Part shown: piece by piece, positions 8,532 to 18,391 of the stretch
Layout of the letters: every line of letters begins with the position of its first letter
How positions within the stretch are numbered: the stretch's first letter is position 1
Assembly: GCA_027451445.1 (NCBI GenBank)
Contig: DAIDJG010000463.1
Location: 1-64,000, forward strand
DNA length: 64,000 nucleotides
Direction of reading: 5' to 3'
From: Singulisphaera sp.
Lineage (GTDB): Bacteria; Planctomycetota; Planctomycetia; Isosphaerales; Isosphaeraceae
Notes under the pieces: generated by a model
What the model saw: the letters and a program-made list of their open reading frames with translations, nothing else
What the model was told of the DNA's origin: nothing
The model's database searches: none
Position numbers and translations under genes: made by a program

Positions 8532-9353
8532 ATGCGTTTCTTCGCCACGGCACTCGTTTTGTCGATCGGTCTCACGCTCACGGCTCGAGCGGAAGGTCCC
8601 GAAATTCCGTCGTTTGCCCGGGACGTGCCGCAGATCAAGACCGGCGATCCCGTGTTCAAGTTCAACGGGAAGGATCTGACGGGGTTTTACACGTACCTCA
8701 AGACTCACAAGTACGAGGATCCGAACAAGGTCTTCACCGTTCAGGACGGCGTGATCCGCGTTTCGGGCGAGGAATTTGGTGGGTTTGCGACGAAGGAAGA
8801 GTATTCGAACTACCACCTGATTGCCGAGTGGAAATGGGGCGAAATCACCTGGGCGCCTCGAAAAGACCGGGCGCGGGACTCGGGCATTCTGCTGCACTGT
8901 GTCGGGCCCGACGGCGCGGCGGGGGGGCAGTGGATGGAGTCGCAGGAGTGCCAGATCATCGAAGGGGGATGCGGCGATTTGCTGATGGTTGGTGGAAAAG
9001 GGAAGCCGAGTCTCACGTGCGAAGTTCGCGTCGGACCTACCGACAAGCAGCTCTATTTTGAGAAGGGTGCCAAGCCGGTCACTCGCGACGGCGGACGTTA
9101 CAACTGGTGGGGCCGGGACCCGGCCTGGAAAGACCAGCTCGGCTTCCGTGGCAAGAACGACGTCGAGAAACCTAGCGGCGAGTGGAACCGCATGGAGGTC
9201 ATCTGCGACAGGGGGACGATCGTCAACATCGTCAACGGCTACGTCGTGAACATCGGCACCGATTCGAGCCTTACCAAAGGGAAGCTTCAATTTCAGTCCG
9301 AAGGGGCGGAGATCTTCTTCCGCAAGATTGAGGTCCGTCCGCTGCTGAAATGA
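8532..9353 (+). CDS. Secreted 3-keto-disaccharide hydrolase family protein (DUF1080)
   Basis: The ATG at 8532 starts a clear signal peptide (MRFFATALVLSIGLTLTARA-EG); the 18 codons upstream in frame are not used in this call. The 273-aa protein has the concanavalin-like DUF1080 layout: FKFNGKDLTGFYTYL near the N-terminus, VQDGVIRVSGEEFGGFATKEEYSNYHL, EWKWGE, DSGILLHCVGPDG, WMESQECQIIEGGCGDLLM, then WNRMEVICDRGTIVNIVNG and a terminal LQFQSEGAEIFFRKIEVRPL. Members of this family act on sugars outside the cytoplasm, and planctomycetes carry many paralogs. It is probably periplasmic; the substrate is unknown. Confidence 0.9.
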   Translation: MRFFATALVLSIGLTLTARAEGPEIPSFARDVPQIKTGDPVFKFNGKDLTGFYTYLKTHKYEDPNKVFTVQDGVIRVSGEEFGGFATKEEYSNYHLIAEWKWGEITWAPRKDRARDSGILLHCVGPDGAAGGQWMESQECQIIEGGCGDLLMVGGKGKPSLTCEVRVGPTDKQLYFEKGAKPVTRDGGRYNWWGRDPAWKDQLGFRGKNDVEKPSGEWNRMEVICDRGTIVNIVNGYVVNIGTDSSLTKGKLQFQSEGAEIFFRKIEVRPLLK

Positions 9354-9689
9354 GCTGTGGGGTGCGCTCAGACCGCTTGGTCGTCAGAACGATGCGTGTG
9401 CATCGGCTTGTGTTGGTTCGCCAGCGGGTGCGCTCCTCCATCGGGTGTTTTGGGGGCGGGTCAGACATTCGGCACACTGATTTCTTTCGAATGCCGAAGT
9501 TCTGTTCTCTGGTGAATGGGTTGCGGCTGGCCTGCGTTCCTCGTGCGTCTTGTGCTTGAACGGAGCGGTCAATCGGATGCCTTGAATCGGGCCTCGGTTG
9601 GAAGCGTGTGCTGTATTTCCTTTTCGCACGCGTGCCGGATAGAATGAATCGTTCAGTAGGCTGGATCCGTGCCGAGAGTCTACCCGGTC
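9354..9689. other. Intergenic region, no gene seen
   Basis: These 336 bp separate the DUF1080 gene from the envelope operon. Short frames on both strands lack leaders, motifs or believable composition. The promoter of the operon at 9690 presumably lies here, but no convincing -35/-10 pair or terminator hairpin with a T-run was found. Confidence 0.4.
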
Positions 9690-11318
9690 ATGCGTCGTTC
9701 GTTCGCAGCGACGATCACGTGGATGTTGGCGGTTGGCGTGGGGCTATCCCATTCAACCGACGCGCGCGCCGACAACGATCCCATTCTGGCGCGCGCGGTG
9801 CAATACCTCCGTGCCAACTGTCGAGGCTTGCCGCCGGGCGACTCGGCGCTGGTTGCGCTCGCGCTGATCAAGGCCGACGTGCGCAAGGACGACGAGGCCT
9901 TACAAGCGTGCGTGGCGAGCGTGATGTCGCATTTTAGCAGCAGCGGCTATACGCCAGTGCACTCGATCGGGATGGAGACTTATGAGATCGGCGTCGTCGC
10001 GGTCATGCTCTCGAATCTCAATCCTGAGGGTTATCGTTCGCAATTGCAGACGCTCGCGGGGATGATCCTCTCGTTGCAAAAGCCCAACGGATCGTGGGAC
10101 TACACCTCGCGCGATCGTGGAGATACGTCGATCTCGCAATACGCCCTCCTGGGTCTCTGGGAAGCCTCGAATGGTGGAGCGAAGGTCCCACCGGCGGTTT
10201 GGGACCGGGCGGCAGAGTGGTATTTGTCGGTGCAGGGACCGGAGGGGAGCTGGAATTATCACCGAGACGAACCGCATCGACCCGAAACGATTTCGATGAC
10301 GGCTGCAGGCGTGGGAAGTTTGCTGATCTGTCAGCGTCAGCTCAAGCTGCATCGCCGGGGTCCGGACGCGACCAATCCACTTCTCCTGGCCGTGGGCTCC
10401 GAGCCGCCGCCTCCGCGTTACGTCGCCACCACGTCCAACGAGCGAATCGACAAGGCGGTCGAACGCGGGATCGCCTGGCTCGGATCGCATTTCAAGCTCT
10501 CGACCACTGATGAAATGATGGGACTCTCCGTTTATTACGGGCTTTACGGTGTCGAGCGCGTTGGAGGTTTGGCGGAAAAAAATGCACTTGGATCGAACGA
10601 TTGGTTCGAAGTGGGCCGGCAATTCCTGGCGACGAATCAGAAGAAGGAAGGGTCATGGAACTGCGGGTTCCAGTCCGATCAGCTCAACACATCCTGGGCC
10701 CTGCTTTTTCTGACCCGATCCACGGCGAAAACCCTTCGTCGAATCGAGATCAAGCGTCTGGGAGCGGGAACGCTTCTCGGAGGTCGAGGGCTGCCCAAGG
10801 ATCTTTCAAGCATGACGGTGGCGGGTGGCCGGGTGGTGAGCCGGCCGATGAACGGCGCCGTCGAGAACATGCTCGCGGTTCTGGAGGATCCGCGCGCGAC
10901 GGAAGATGCCAATTCGGCGGTCGCGGGGATCATTGATCGGTATCAGGTTCAAGGTCCCAAGGCTCTCAAACCGTTCAAGGACCGATTCCGAGCGATGATT
11001 GCGGATCGAGATCCCGGATTGCGCCGGGTGGCGTGCTGGTGCCTCGCACGGATGGGAGAGCTTGACGTCGCCCCGCTGCTCATCGACGCGTTAGCCGACC
11101 CAGACGACGATGTGGTGACGACCGCGGCCCAGGGACTTCAAATCCTGAGCAGGAAGATCGACGGCTTCGGTCCCCCGCCGACCGGGGAGCCGGAGGCGCG
11201 ACGGGCCTGGGCAAAGCGCTGGCGCGACTGGTATCAGGCGATCCGTCCGCTTGACCTGGAAGGCCAGGACGACGATCTTTCCGCGCCTTCGTCGGCACGT
11301 GCGAGGAGTGCGCGGTGA
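9690..11318 (+). CDS. Exported squalene-cyclase/prenyltransferase-fold repeat protein with C-terminal HEAT repeats
   Basis: A GTG at 9669 is possible, but the ATG at 9690 gives a clean signal peptide (MRRSFAATITWMLAVGVGLS, cleavage near ARA-DN) and 542 aa. The first two thirds are alpha/alpha-barrel repeats with QW-like motifs: QKPNGSWDYTSRDRGDTSISQYALLGLW, QGPEGSWNYH, and KKEGSWNCGFQSDQLNTSWALLFL. The last third has HEAT-like helices (DPGLRRVACWCLARMGELD..PLLIDALADPDDDV). The acidic DXDD or DCTAE cyclase motifs are not seen, so this is more likely a binding scaffold than a terpene cyclase. It is the first gene of a five-gene run, with 1 nt between its stop and the next start. Confidence 0.8.
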   Translation: MRRSFAATITWMLAVGVGLSHSTDARADNDPILARAVQYLRANCRGLPPGDSALVALALIKADVRKDDEALQACVASVMSHFSSSGYTPVHSIGMETYEIGVVAVMLSNLNPEGYRSQLQTLAGMILSLQKPNGSWDYTSRDRGDTSISQYALLGLWEASNGGAKVPPAVWDRAAEWYLSVQGPEGSWNYHRDEPHRPETISMTAAGVGSLLICQRQLKLHRRGPDATNPLLLAVGSEPPPPRYVATTSNERIDKAVERGIAWLGSHFKLSTTDEMMGLSVYYGLYGVERVGGLAEKNALGSNDWFEVGRQFLATNQKKEGSWNCGFQSDQLNTSWALLFLTRSTAKTLRRIEIKRLGAGTLLGGRGLPKDLSSMTVAGGRVVSRPMNGAVENMLAVLEDPRATEDANSAVAGIIDRYQVQGPKALKPFKDRFRAMIADRDPGLRRVACWCLARMGELDVAPLLIDALADPDDDVVTTAAQGLQILSRKIDGFGPPPTGEPEARRAWAKRWRDWYQAIRPLDLEGQDDDLSAPSSARARSAR

Positions 11319-11319
11319 A

Positions 11320-12267
11320 ATGAGCGTCACCGAGAATCCGAACAAATCGCCTGGCCCGACCCCAGATGCAAAGGTGCGAGGCGAGTCGCTCTACGATCGG
11401 GTCTCGTCCCTTTTGATGGCGGTTGTGGTGGGTGCAGTGATCGTGGTGGGTTGGCTGTGGCTGGTCTACGTCACAAACCAGGCCTACGCATCCCGCGTGA
11501 CGTCGCCGCTGGAGATCGTCGACGTGTTCGGCGGCGGCGGAGGCAGCCCGGACGGGACGCCTGGGTCGACAGAAAAGATTGACGTCCCCGGTGCTGACGT
11601 GGCCGCACAGGCGTCGAACAATGACGAAGTCTCGGGAGATTTCGAGGAACCTGCCGTCCGCGAAACCCCTGCCGCCATGCTCGACGCCGTGGCCGCCGTC
11701 GGCGAGAACATGGCCGAGGTCGAAATCGATGCGGTCATGCCGCGCGGGGGCGCGGTCTCGAGCGGCGCGAGGGCGAGTAAGCTTGGCACGGGCGGCCCTG
11801 GGCTCGGATTTGGGCCGGGTGACGGTGGCGTCCCTCGCGAACAGCGTTGGAGTATCGTTTACAACCAGGGTCAGACCGCCGAGGAGTACGCCCGACAGCT
11901 CGACGCCCTCGGCGTTGAACTCGCCGTCGTCTCCGGTAAGAACCAGCTAACCTATATATCTCACTTTTCGCAGGCCGTGCCGACCAAGCGGTTCGGCTCG
12001 GGGCAGGGGGATGACCGGCTCTATTTTCTCTGGCAAGGTCGAGGTCGGAAGGCCTCGGACGTGGCGCTTCTGAAAAAAGCGGGCATTGAGGTCGGGGACG
12101 GGGTCGTGATCCAGTTTTACCCCAAGGGCGTTGAGAACATGCTCGCGCAGTTGGAAGTGCGCTACAAAGGGCGGCAGCCCGCGGAAATCCGCATGACGCG
12201 ATTCAACGTCGTCCCCAAAGGAGACAATTACGGGTTTGCCGTCGCGGCACAAGAGACCTTGAGGTGA
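11320..12267 (+). CDS. Single-TM envelope protein of unknown function
   Basis: This 315-aa protein starts 1 nt after the upstream stop. A cytoplasmic N-terminus of about 30 residues is followed by one TM helix (LLMAVVVGAVIVVGWLWLVYV, about 31-51). A Gly/Ala/Asp-rich low-complexity linker comes next, including GGGGGSPDGTPGS and GTGGPGLGFGPGDGG. A C-terminal folded domain of about 120 residues starts at REQRWSIVYNQGQTAEEYARQLDALGVELAV. The TM-linker-domain layout resembles ExbD/TonB-type adaptors, but no family signature is recognised. Its position between exported repeat proteins suggests a structural role in the same envelope assembly. Confidence 0.75.
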   Translation: MSVTENPNKSPGPTPDAKVRGESLYDRVSSLLMAVVVGAVIVVGWLWLVYVTNQAYASRVTSPLEIVDVFGGGGGSPDGTPGSTEKIDVPGADVAAQASNNDEVSGDFEEPAVRETPAAMLDAVAAVGENMAEVEIDAVMPRGGAVSSGARASKLGTGGPGLGFGPGDGGVPREQRWSIVYNQGQTAEEYARQLDALGVELAVVSGKNQLTYISHFSQAVPTKRFGSGQGDDRLYFLWQGRGRKASDVALLKKAGIEVGDGVVIQFYPKGVENMLAQLEVRYKGRQPAEIRMTRFNVVPKGDNYGFAVAAQETLR

Positions 12268-12446
12268 AGTTCGGCGCGAATTTGCCGCGAAGTGATTCGC
12301 GTTCGACATCGACCACGGGGGTTTTTGCCACGCATCTCGTCGTCGAAGCGAGAGCGTCGTGGCATCGAACGAGCGGGAACCCAGCGAAAGTGCCACCATT
12401 TCGACGAACACAGACTCGTCCGATTCGGGGGGATTAAGCTCAGCGC

Positions 12447-15400
12447 ATGGCCACTCTTGAAGTCCACCACAGTCAAGGGCGCGTCGAGCGCATCGAGGTG
12501 TCACGTGAACATCCCATGTTGTTCGGGACAAGCCCGAATTGCGACATTGTCCTGAGCGGCCAGGGGATTTTACCATTCCACGGACGGGTGCGCTGGAAGG
12601 GGAACCGGTACAAGGCGGATGCCTCTCCTGAGGCGGAGTATCTGATCGTTAACGGGCACCGAATGGCCGCGTGCAGCTTCCGCCAGGGCGACGAGATTCA
12701 GGTCGGGCCGTGCCGGATTTTTATGCTCCTGGCGGATGACGACCTGCCGCCTCAGGACGACAAAACGCGTATCCAGGCGCCTCCGGTGGTGGGCGCGAAG
12801 CCCAAGCTGGACGGTGTTGACTGGGCGCGTGACCTGGAGATCGAGCGGCCGGCGCGTCGCACGATTACGGCGGAGCCGGAATTGCGGCGAGGCCATCGCG
12901 GCGTAGCCCCTCGCCCCGAGCCAGCGGAAGCGCCGAAACCGCAAAAGAAGGTCACACTACGTGGCTGGGGCGGTTTCGTTGCGGCGCTCCGGGGTCGGGG
13001 AACGGCACCAGGAGAGGAACGCATTCTTTCCTCGCCAGTCGTCATCGGATTGGGGCTGGCACTCATCGTGCTGACCACACTCGGAATCGGGCTCCGAGGA
13101 GTCATCGCCCGAACGGCGGCGTCACGCCTCTTCAACCAGGCCGTCGATAGCTTCGATGATGGCGATTATCGAACCGCCATGAAGCGGTTCGACGACTTTC
13201 TCGCGGCCAACAAGGGCGACACGCGCGCGGGCAAGGCACGGGTCCTCCGCGCTCTGGCGAACGTCCGCCAGTTCACCGGAGCGACCGGAGCGTCCTGGTC
13301 CAACGCCCTCGAGGCCGAACGCGAAATGGTTGAAACGGTTGGCGGCGAGGAGGCCTATCGCGACTCGAGCCCGGACCTCGACGAACTCGTCATTCGTACG
13401 GGGGAGGAACTCGCCGATCGGGCTCGACTGTCTGCGAACGCGAAGGTTCTCGACGAGGCGGAGTCGACCGTCCCGCTGCACAACCGAATCGCCGGCAAGG
13501 CGGCCGAAGGGCTCCTGTCCAAGTCGCGTCTTCCCGTCAAATTGGCGGAGGCACGCGAGGCGGTTCGCAAAGCGGAGATTCGAACCGCCGCACTGAAAGC
13601 GATGGACACGGCACTGAAGAAAGGTTCGTCCGGCGGGGTCTACGAGGCTCGCGACGCGTTGGTGCGGCTGTACGGCGACCTGGCGGAGGACCGCGAGCTC
13701 GTCGCGAAGCTGACGCAAGCGAACGACTTGATTCGCCGCGCCGTGAAGGTCGATGCCTCGCGGCGGCCTGCTGAGACGGAGCCGCGCGTCCAGCCTTTCG
13801 GACCCCCGACAAGCCTCGTCTTCCGCGCTGCTCCGCCGCCGAACTCCAGGGCCGTGGCCAACGCGGGCACGGTCCTCGCGCTTGCCGACGGCTTTGCGTT
13901 CGGAATCGACGGCGCCACGGGGGCACCGCGTTGGCAGTTGGAAGTCGGGCTCGCGTCGCCGTTTCCCCCTCAGCCCATACCTGGTGGAACGGCGGCTCTC
14001 GTCTTTGACGCGCGGTCGAACGAGTTATTAAAGGTCGATGTGAAAACGGGCGCGCTAATCTGGCGCCAGGAGACCGGAGGTCTGATTGCCGATCCGCCCC
14101 TGATCCTGGGCAATCAGTTGATTCAGCCTACACCCGGAGCGGATGGGAATCTCCTGCTGCTCGACCTCAAATCGGGCGAGCTGCAAGGGACGGTGCAACT
14201 TCACTTGCCGCTGGCGCGAACACCCTCGAGCGATGAGGCTGGACAATACCTCTACGCGCTCGCGGATCAGGATTGCCTGTTTGTGATCAGGCGAGATCCT
14301 CCGGAGTGCGTCGCGGTCGAATACCTGGGTCACAGTGCGGGCTCCATTCCGTGCGCTCCGGTTCGGCTGGGACGGTTCTTCATCGTTTCCGAGAACACTT
14401 CGATCGACGAGCATCGGTGGCGCATCTTCGTTCTGGAGGAGGAGGGAGCGCGCGTTCGCACCGTGCAACACGTGACCCACCCTGGCTGGGCGTGGGGCTC
14501 GCCGCCTTCGGCCGGGACAGTTCTGTGGGCGGTCGGAGATCGCGCGGGGGTCGCGGCGTACGCGCTCGGCGGGTACGAGGAGAAGAACCCGCTGCGCCTG
14601 ATCGCCAAGCTCAATCCGGACCGCGCGAAGTCGGGCCCAGCCTTCGCGTTTACGCGCACGGAACGCGAACTCTGGGTGGCGGGCGGTCGCTCCGGTCGGT
14701 TTGATCTCAGTCCCGAGAAAGGGGCTCTCAAATCCGCCTGGACCTTGCCCGATGCCGGGCCGGCACTCGCGCCATTGCAGATGGCGGGTTCGCTGCTTGT
14801 CTTTACCGAACAAGCCCGCGAAGGGAGCGGCGTCACGCTCTGGGGTGTCGATCAGGCGACCGGCGCCGTCGTTTGGCGCACCCGGGTGGGCGTCGCGTGG
14901 CCAATCCCACTGGCTGAGTCGTCGAACGGGACAGGACTCACGACGCTCTCGGCGGATGGGCGAGCACTTTCGATCGACGAAAGCAAACTCAACGCTGGTG
15001 GGTTTGTGGAAGGCGAATTGCCCCGCCCGGGCCAGTTGCGCTTGCCTGCCGGGAAGCTTGATCGGCTCGATTCCGAAGGGGTCACCATCCTCATCGCGGC
15101 GGAACATGCCGACTACATGCTCGTGCGCTCGGGGAAGGAGGATGCGTTCCATCGCGTTGATCTACCGGCCCCGCTCGCCGCGCGCCCGCTGTTCTGGAAC
15201 CGCGACTTGCTTGTTCCGGGGATCGACAGCCGGGTCTATTTGCTCGATCCCGCGACCGGCGAATCCCGCGCCGAGCCGTACGTCCCAGCATTCGATCGCA
15301 CCCACAAAACCGTCTGGCGAGCCCCCGCTCGGCTTGATGGCGAGACCGTGGTGCTGGCCGACGAGTCGGGCATCGTGCGCCGGATGACCCGGCCCGCGGA

Positions 15401-15911
15401 TCCCCGGCCTCGCCTGGCGATTGCCGGCGAGGTGGATCTGAAGAAAGAGATCGTCGCCGACCCCGTCTCAACGGGTGGCGCGGTCGTACTGGTCACCGGC
15501 GACAACCGGATCCGTTCGCTCGCGGCGCGCGACTTGAGCCCATCGGGCGCCTGGCCACTCGACACAGCGCTCGCGATGCCGCTTGCGGCCGTCGGCGGTC
15601 GTGCATTCATCGCCGACAAGGCTGGCGGCGTTCTGGCGATCGGCCCCGAAGGCCAACGACTCTGGTCCATGCAGTTGCGAGGTGCACCCGCCGCAGGTCC
15701 TCCGGTCCTGAAGGACGAAGAGGCGTGGTTCCTCGCCCGCGACGGTTCGCTGCAACGCGTTGCACTTGCCGACGGCTCGATTCTGGACCATTTCCCGCTC
15801 GGAATCCTCCCCGTTGGCGGCTTGCGACTGGCCGGCAAAGCGCTCGTTGTCCCGGTGGGATTGGGAACGGTGCGGGTCCTTCAAACTCCAACGACAAGCG
15901 AATCCAAATGA
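12447..15911 (+). CDS. FHA - TM - TPR - PQQ beta-propeller protein
   Basis: This 1154-aa protein has an N-terminal FHA-like domain (about 1-95: FGTSPNCDIVLSGQGILPFHGRV..., VNGHRM..CSFRQGDEIQVGPCRI), a basic Pro-rich linker, and one TM helix near 197-220. A TPR-like helical region follows (FNQAVDSFDDGDYRTAMKRFDDFLAANKGD). The rest is a long PQQ/YncE-type propeller with repeats such as AFGIDGATGAPRWQLEVG, LLKVDVKTGALIWRQETG and LWGVDQATGAVVWRTRVG. FHA domains bind phosphothreonine, so a cytoplasmic kinase signal could be relayed to the periplasmic propeller (inference). The stop overlaps the next start by 4 nt (15908-15911). Confidence 0.85.
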   Translation: MATLEVHHSQGRVERIEVSREHPMLFGTSPNCDIVLSGQGILPFHGRVRWKGNRYKADASPEAEYLIVNGHRMAACSFRQGDEIQVGPCRIFMLLADDDLPPQDDKTRIQAPPVVGAKPKLDGVDWARDLEIERPARRTITAEPELRRGHRGVAPRPEPAEAPKPQKKVTLRGWGGFVAALRGRGTAPGEERILSSPVVIGLGLALIVLTTLGIGLRGVIARTAASRLFNQAVDSFDDGDYRTAMKRFDDFLAANKGDTRAGKARVLRALANVRQFTGATGASWSNALEAEREMVETVGGEEAYRDSSPDLDELVIRTGEELADRARLSANAKVLDEAESTVPLHNRIAGKAAEGLLSKSRLPVKLAEAREAVRKAEIRTAALKAMDTALKKGSSGGVYEARDALVRLYGDLAEDRELVAKLTQANDLIRRAVKVDASRRPAETEPRVQPFGPPTSLVFRAAPPPNSRAVANAGTVLALADGFAFGIDGATGAPRWQLEVGLASPFPPQPIPGGTAALVFDARSNELLKVDVKTGALIWRQETGGLIADPPLILGNQLIQPTPGADGNLLLLDLKSGELQGTVQLHLPLARTPSSDEAGQYLYALADQDCLFVIRRDPPECVAVEYLGHSAGSIPCAPVRLGRFFIVSENTSIDEHRWRIFVLEEEGARVRTVQHVTHPGWAWGSPPSAGTVLWAVGDRAGVAAYALGGYEEKNPLRLIAKLNPDRAKSGPAFAFTRTERELWVAGGRSGRFDLSPEKGALKSAWTLPDAGPALAPLQMAGSLLVFTEQAREGSGVTLWGVDQATGAVVWRTRVGVAWPIPLAESSNGTGLTTLSADGRALSIDESKLNAGGFVEGELPRPGQLRLPAGKLDRLDSEGVTILIAAEHADYMLVRSGKEDAFHRVDLPAPLAARPLFWNRDLLVPGIDSRVYLLDPATGESRAEPYVPAFDRTHKTVWRAPARLDGETVVLADESGIVRRMTRPADPRPRLAIAGEVDLKKEIVADPVSTGGAVVLVTGDNRIRSLAARDLSPSGAWPLDTALAMPLAAVGGRAFIADKAGGVLAIGPEGQRLWSMQLRGAPAAGPPVLKDEEAWFLARDGSLQRVALADGSILDHFPLGILPVGGLRLAGKALVVPVGLGTVRVLQTPTTSESK

Positions 15912-18391
15912 AAGCGTCCGCGCTGGATCAGCTCCAAGCGAAGGCCAGCTCTTTGTGCCAGCGCCTCTCGTCCGGCCGTTGGCTCGTGATGATCCTGGTC
16001 GCGGCGACGTTCGTTTCGGAGGACGCCTTCAGTCAGCAACCGCAGCAAGGTGCCGACCTTTTGCGCTCCTCGCCATTCGATCGCATCACTTTGATCGACA
16101 ACACGGTTGTGAACGTCGAACCGCTCAGTCCTCGCCCGTTGCCTGCATACGACCCGGCGAAGGAAAAGAAGAGCCGCGCGAAAGCGTCAGGAAAGAAAGC
16201 GGAAATCCCCGAGGAAGGGAACATCGGACTCCCCGGCGAAAAATCGAAAGTGGTGATGCCGGGGGAGGATGCGGACGAGAAAGTACCGAACGAGCTCGTG
16301 ATCCATTTGCTGGAAGGCGAGGTGCGCGACTATAAAGTCAAGCGTACGAACATTAAGAATATCGAATATTTTGAGGATATGCTGCTTGCTGAAGGGGATC
16401 GCTATCTTGTTGCCCATGATTATGCAAGGGCATTTGAGTGTTACCTTCGTGTTCAGTCCCGGAATCCCCGATGGCAAGGGTTGGCCCAGCATGTGAATCG
16501 GGCGCTTTTCGCCGAAGGGAGCAAGGCGCTGCTCGACGGAGAAGGGGAGCGCGGCCTGCGTCTCCTGGGCGAACTCAGCATTCGCCAGCCGGACTTTCCG
16601 GGACTGGCGGACCGCCTGGCGACGGCCTACGGTTCGCGCATCGACCGCGCATTTGAGCTCGGCCTGTATGCGCGCGGGCGAAAGATCCTGCACGACCTCA
16701 GCAAGGTTGCGCCGGGGCATGATGTCGTGAAAGATGAACGCGACCGGTTTATCAACAAAGCCAAGGAAAAGGTGGCCTCGGCGGAGAAGAGCGAAGGCGC
16801 GGAACGCCTCGATCGCTTGACGGAGGCGCTTCGCGTTTGGCCTGAGCTGGAAGGGGCGAGTGCGCTCTACGCCGAGGCGTTCAAGTCGGTGCCCACCCTG
16901 GATGTGGCCGTCCGCGATTTGCCGAAAAAAGTTGGCCCCTGGGTGCGCTCGCCGGCCGACGAGCGGGTGTCGCGACTCTTGTTCCTGCCGATTCTCGCCC
17001 GCGACGATGAAGACGCGATCGAGGGTAAGGTGCCCGGCCAGCTCTGTCAGGGGCTCGAAACCGCCGACCTCGGCCGGCGCCTCACGCTTCGGGTTCGGTC
17101 CGACGTTCCGTGGTCGGATGGCTCGCGGCCGGTCTCGGCCATTGACGTTGCCCGCGCTTTGACGGATCGGATTGAGCCAACCTCCGCCCTGTACAACGCG
17201 CGTTGGGCCGACTTGCTCGACCGGGTGGACACAGCCGACCAGAATCGACTCGAGATCCGACTGACTCGCCCGTTTCTACGCCCCGGATTGTGGCTCCTTG
17301 GCCCGGTCGGGCCCGCCCACGCGGGTTTTGACGGGCGAGTGGCGACGCTCGAACAGGGCCGAGTGCTCGTTGGCGACGGAGCGTTTCGTTGGGTTGACGC
17401 GTCGGGCCGGGCGGAGCTTCGCGCCGCACGCGATTCCGGAACGCGGACGGGTAACAACATCAAGCGCATTCGGGAGGTCTCGCTGCCGAGCGCCAAAGCG
17501 ACTGTGGGGGCGTTGCTTCGCGGCGAGGTGAGTCTCGTCGAACACATCGCGCCCGATCGCGTTGCGACGCTGGCGTCCGATCCTGAGCTCAAGGTCGGCC
17601 GATACGCGCGACCCAGGCTGCACTGGATCGCGATCGATGGCCGCAACCCCTCGCTCCGGAACCGCGCGTTGCGCCGGGGCATTTCGTATGCGATTGATCG
17701 CAAGACTCTGCTCGAGGAAACGCTGCTTCGGCATTCTGCGGAGAATCCGGACCGTGTTTCCGATGGGCCGTTTCCGTTCGACAGCTACGGCAACGCCCCC
17801 GATGTCAAGCCTTTGGCCTACGATCCGCTCCTCGCGCGGATGCTGGTTGCGGCGGCGCAGAAAGAGCTTGGCGGACAGCCGATCAAGCTAACGTTTCAGT
17901 ATCCCGCGATCCCCGAGGCACAAGCGGTTGTGCCCAAGATCGCGGAAGCGCTCCGTTTGGTGGGCGTCGATGTGACGCCGACCGAACGGCCGGAATCGGA
18001 TCTCGAAATGGAGCTTCGCGCGGGGAAGCCGTTTGATCTCGCCTACCGTGCGTTGCGCTGCACGGAGCCGGTCATGGACGCGGGTCCCCTGATCTGTCCG
18101 GGTTACGATGCCAAGCCCGACGCAGGGACGATTGGCTCGGTCGCAAGTCCTCGGATTTTGCAGCTTCTCTTGTCTCTGGAGCGTGCCTCCGAGTTCCCGA
18201 GCGCGAAGGGCATCGTATTGCAAATCGACCGCGAGTGTCGCGACGAATTGCCCATTGTGCCGCTTTGGCAACTTGTCGATCACTACGCCTGGCGAACGCG
18301 CTTGAAGGGGCCGGCCGAGGTCGCGGAGAATCTGTACGACGGAATTGAGACGTGGGAGATCGAACCATGGTTCGCACGCGACTCCTGGTAG
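15908..18391 (+). CDS. TPR-containing family-5 solute-binding protein (peptide/nickel type)
   Basis: Start chosen at the ATG overlapping the upstream stop, giving 827 aa with a leader (RWLVMILVAATFVSEDAFSQ). Residues about 50-330 are a charged linker and TPR-like helices (LLAEGDRYLVAHDYARAFECYLRVQSRNP). From about 335 it matches SBP_bac_5: LTLRVRSDVPWSDGSRPVSAIDVARAL, RLEIRLTRPFLRPGLWLLGPVGPAH, NRALRRGISYAIDRKTLLEETLL, and PYGNAP-like DSYGNAPDVKPLAYDP. SBP5 proteins normally feed an ABC importer, but no permease or ATPase gene is nearby, so this copy is orphan and may be a sensor or a repurposed binding domain. The next gene starts inside its last 25 nt. Confidence 0.85.
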   Translation: MKASALDQLQAKASSLCQRLSSGRWLVMILVAATFVSEDAFSQQPQQGADLLRSSPFDRITLIDNTVVNVEPLSPRPLPAYDPAKEKKSRAKASGKKAEIPEEGNIGLPGEKSKVVMPGEDADEKVPNELVIHLLEGEVRDYKVKRTNIKNIEYFEDMLLAEGDRYLVAHDYARAFECYLRVQSRNPRWQGLAQHVNRALFAEGSKALLDGEGERGLRLLGELSIRQPDFPGLADRLATAYGSRIDRAFELGLYARGRKILHDLSKVAPGHDVVKDERDRFINKAKEKVASAEKSEGAERLDRLTEALRVWPELEGASALYAEAFKSVPTLDVAVRDLPKKVGPWVRSPADERVSRLLFLPILARDDEDAIEGKVPGQLCQGLETADLGRRLTLRVRSDVPWSDGSRPVSAIDVARALTDRIEPTSALYNARWADLLDRVDTADQNRLEIRLTRPFLRPGLWLLGPVGPAHAGFDGRVATLEQGRVLVGDGAFRWVDASGRAELRAARDSGTRTGNNIKRIREVSLPSAKATVGALLRGEVSLVEHIAPDRVATLASDPELKVGRYARPRLHWIAIDGRNPSLRNRALRRGISYAIDRKTLLEETLLRHSAENPDRVSDGPFPFDSYGNAPDVKPLAYDPLLARMLVAAAQKELGGQPIKLTFQYPAIPEAQAVVPKIAEALRLVGVDVTPTERPESDLEMELRAGKPFDLAYRALRCTEPVMDAGPLICPGYDAKPDAGTIGSVASPRILQLLLSLERASEFPSAKGIVLQIDRECRDELPIVPLWQLVDHYAWRTRLKGPAEVAENLYDGIETWEIEPWFARDSW

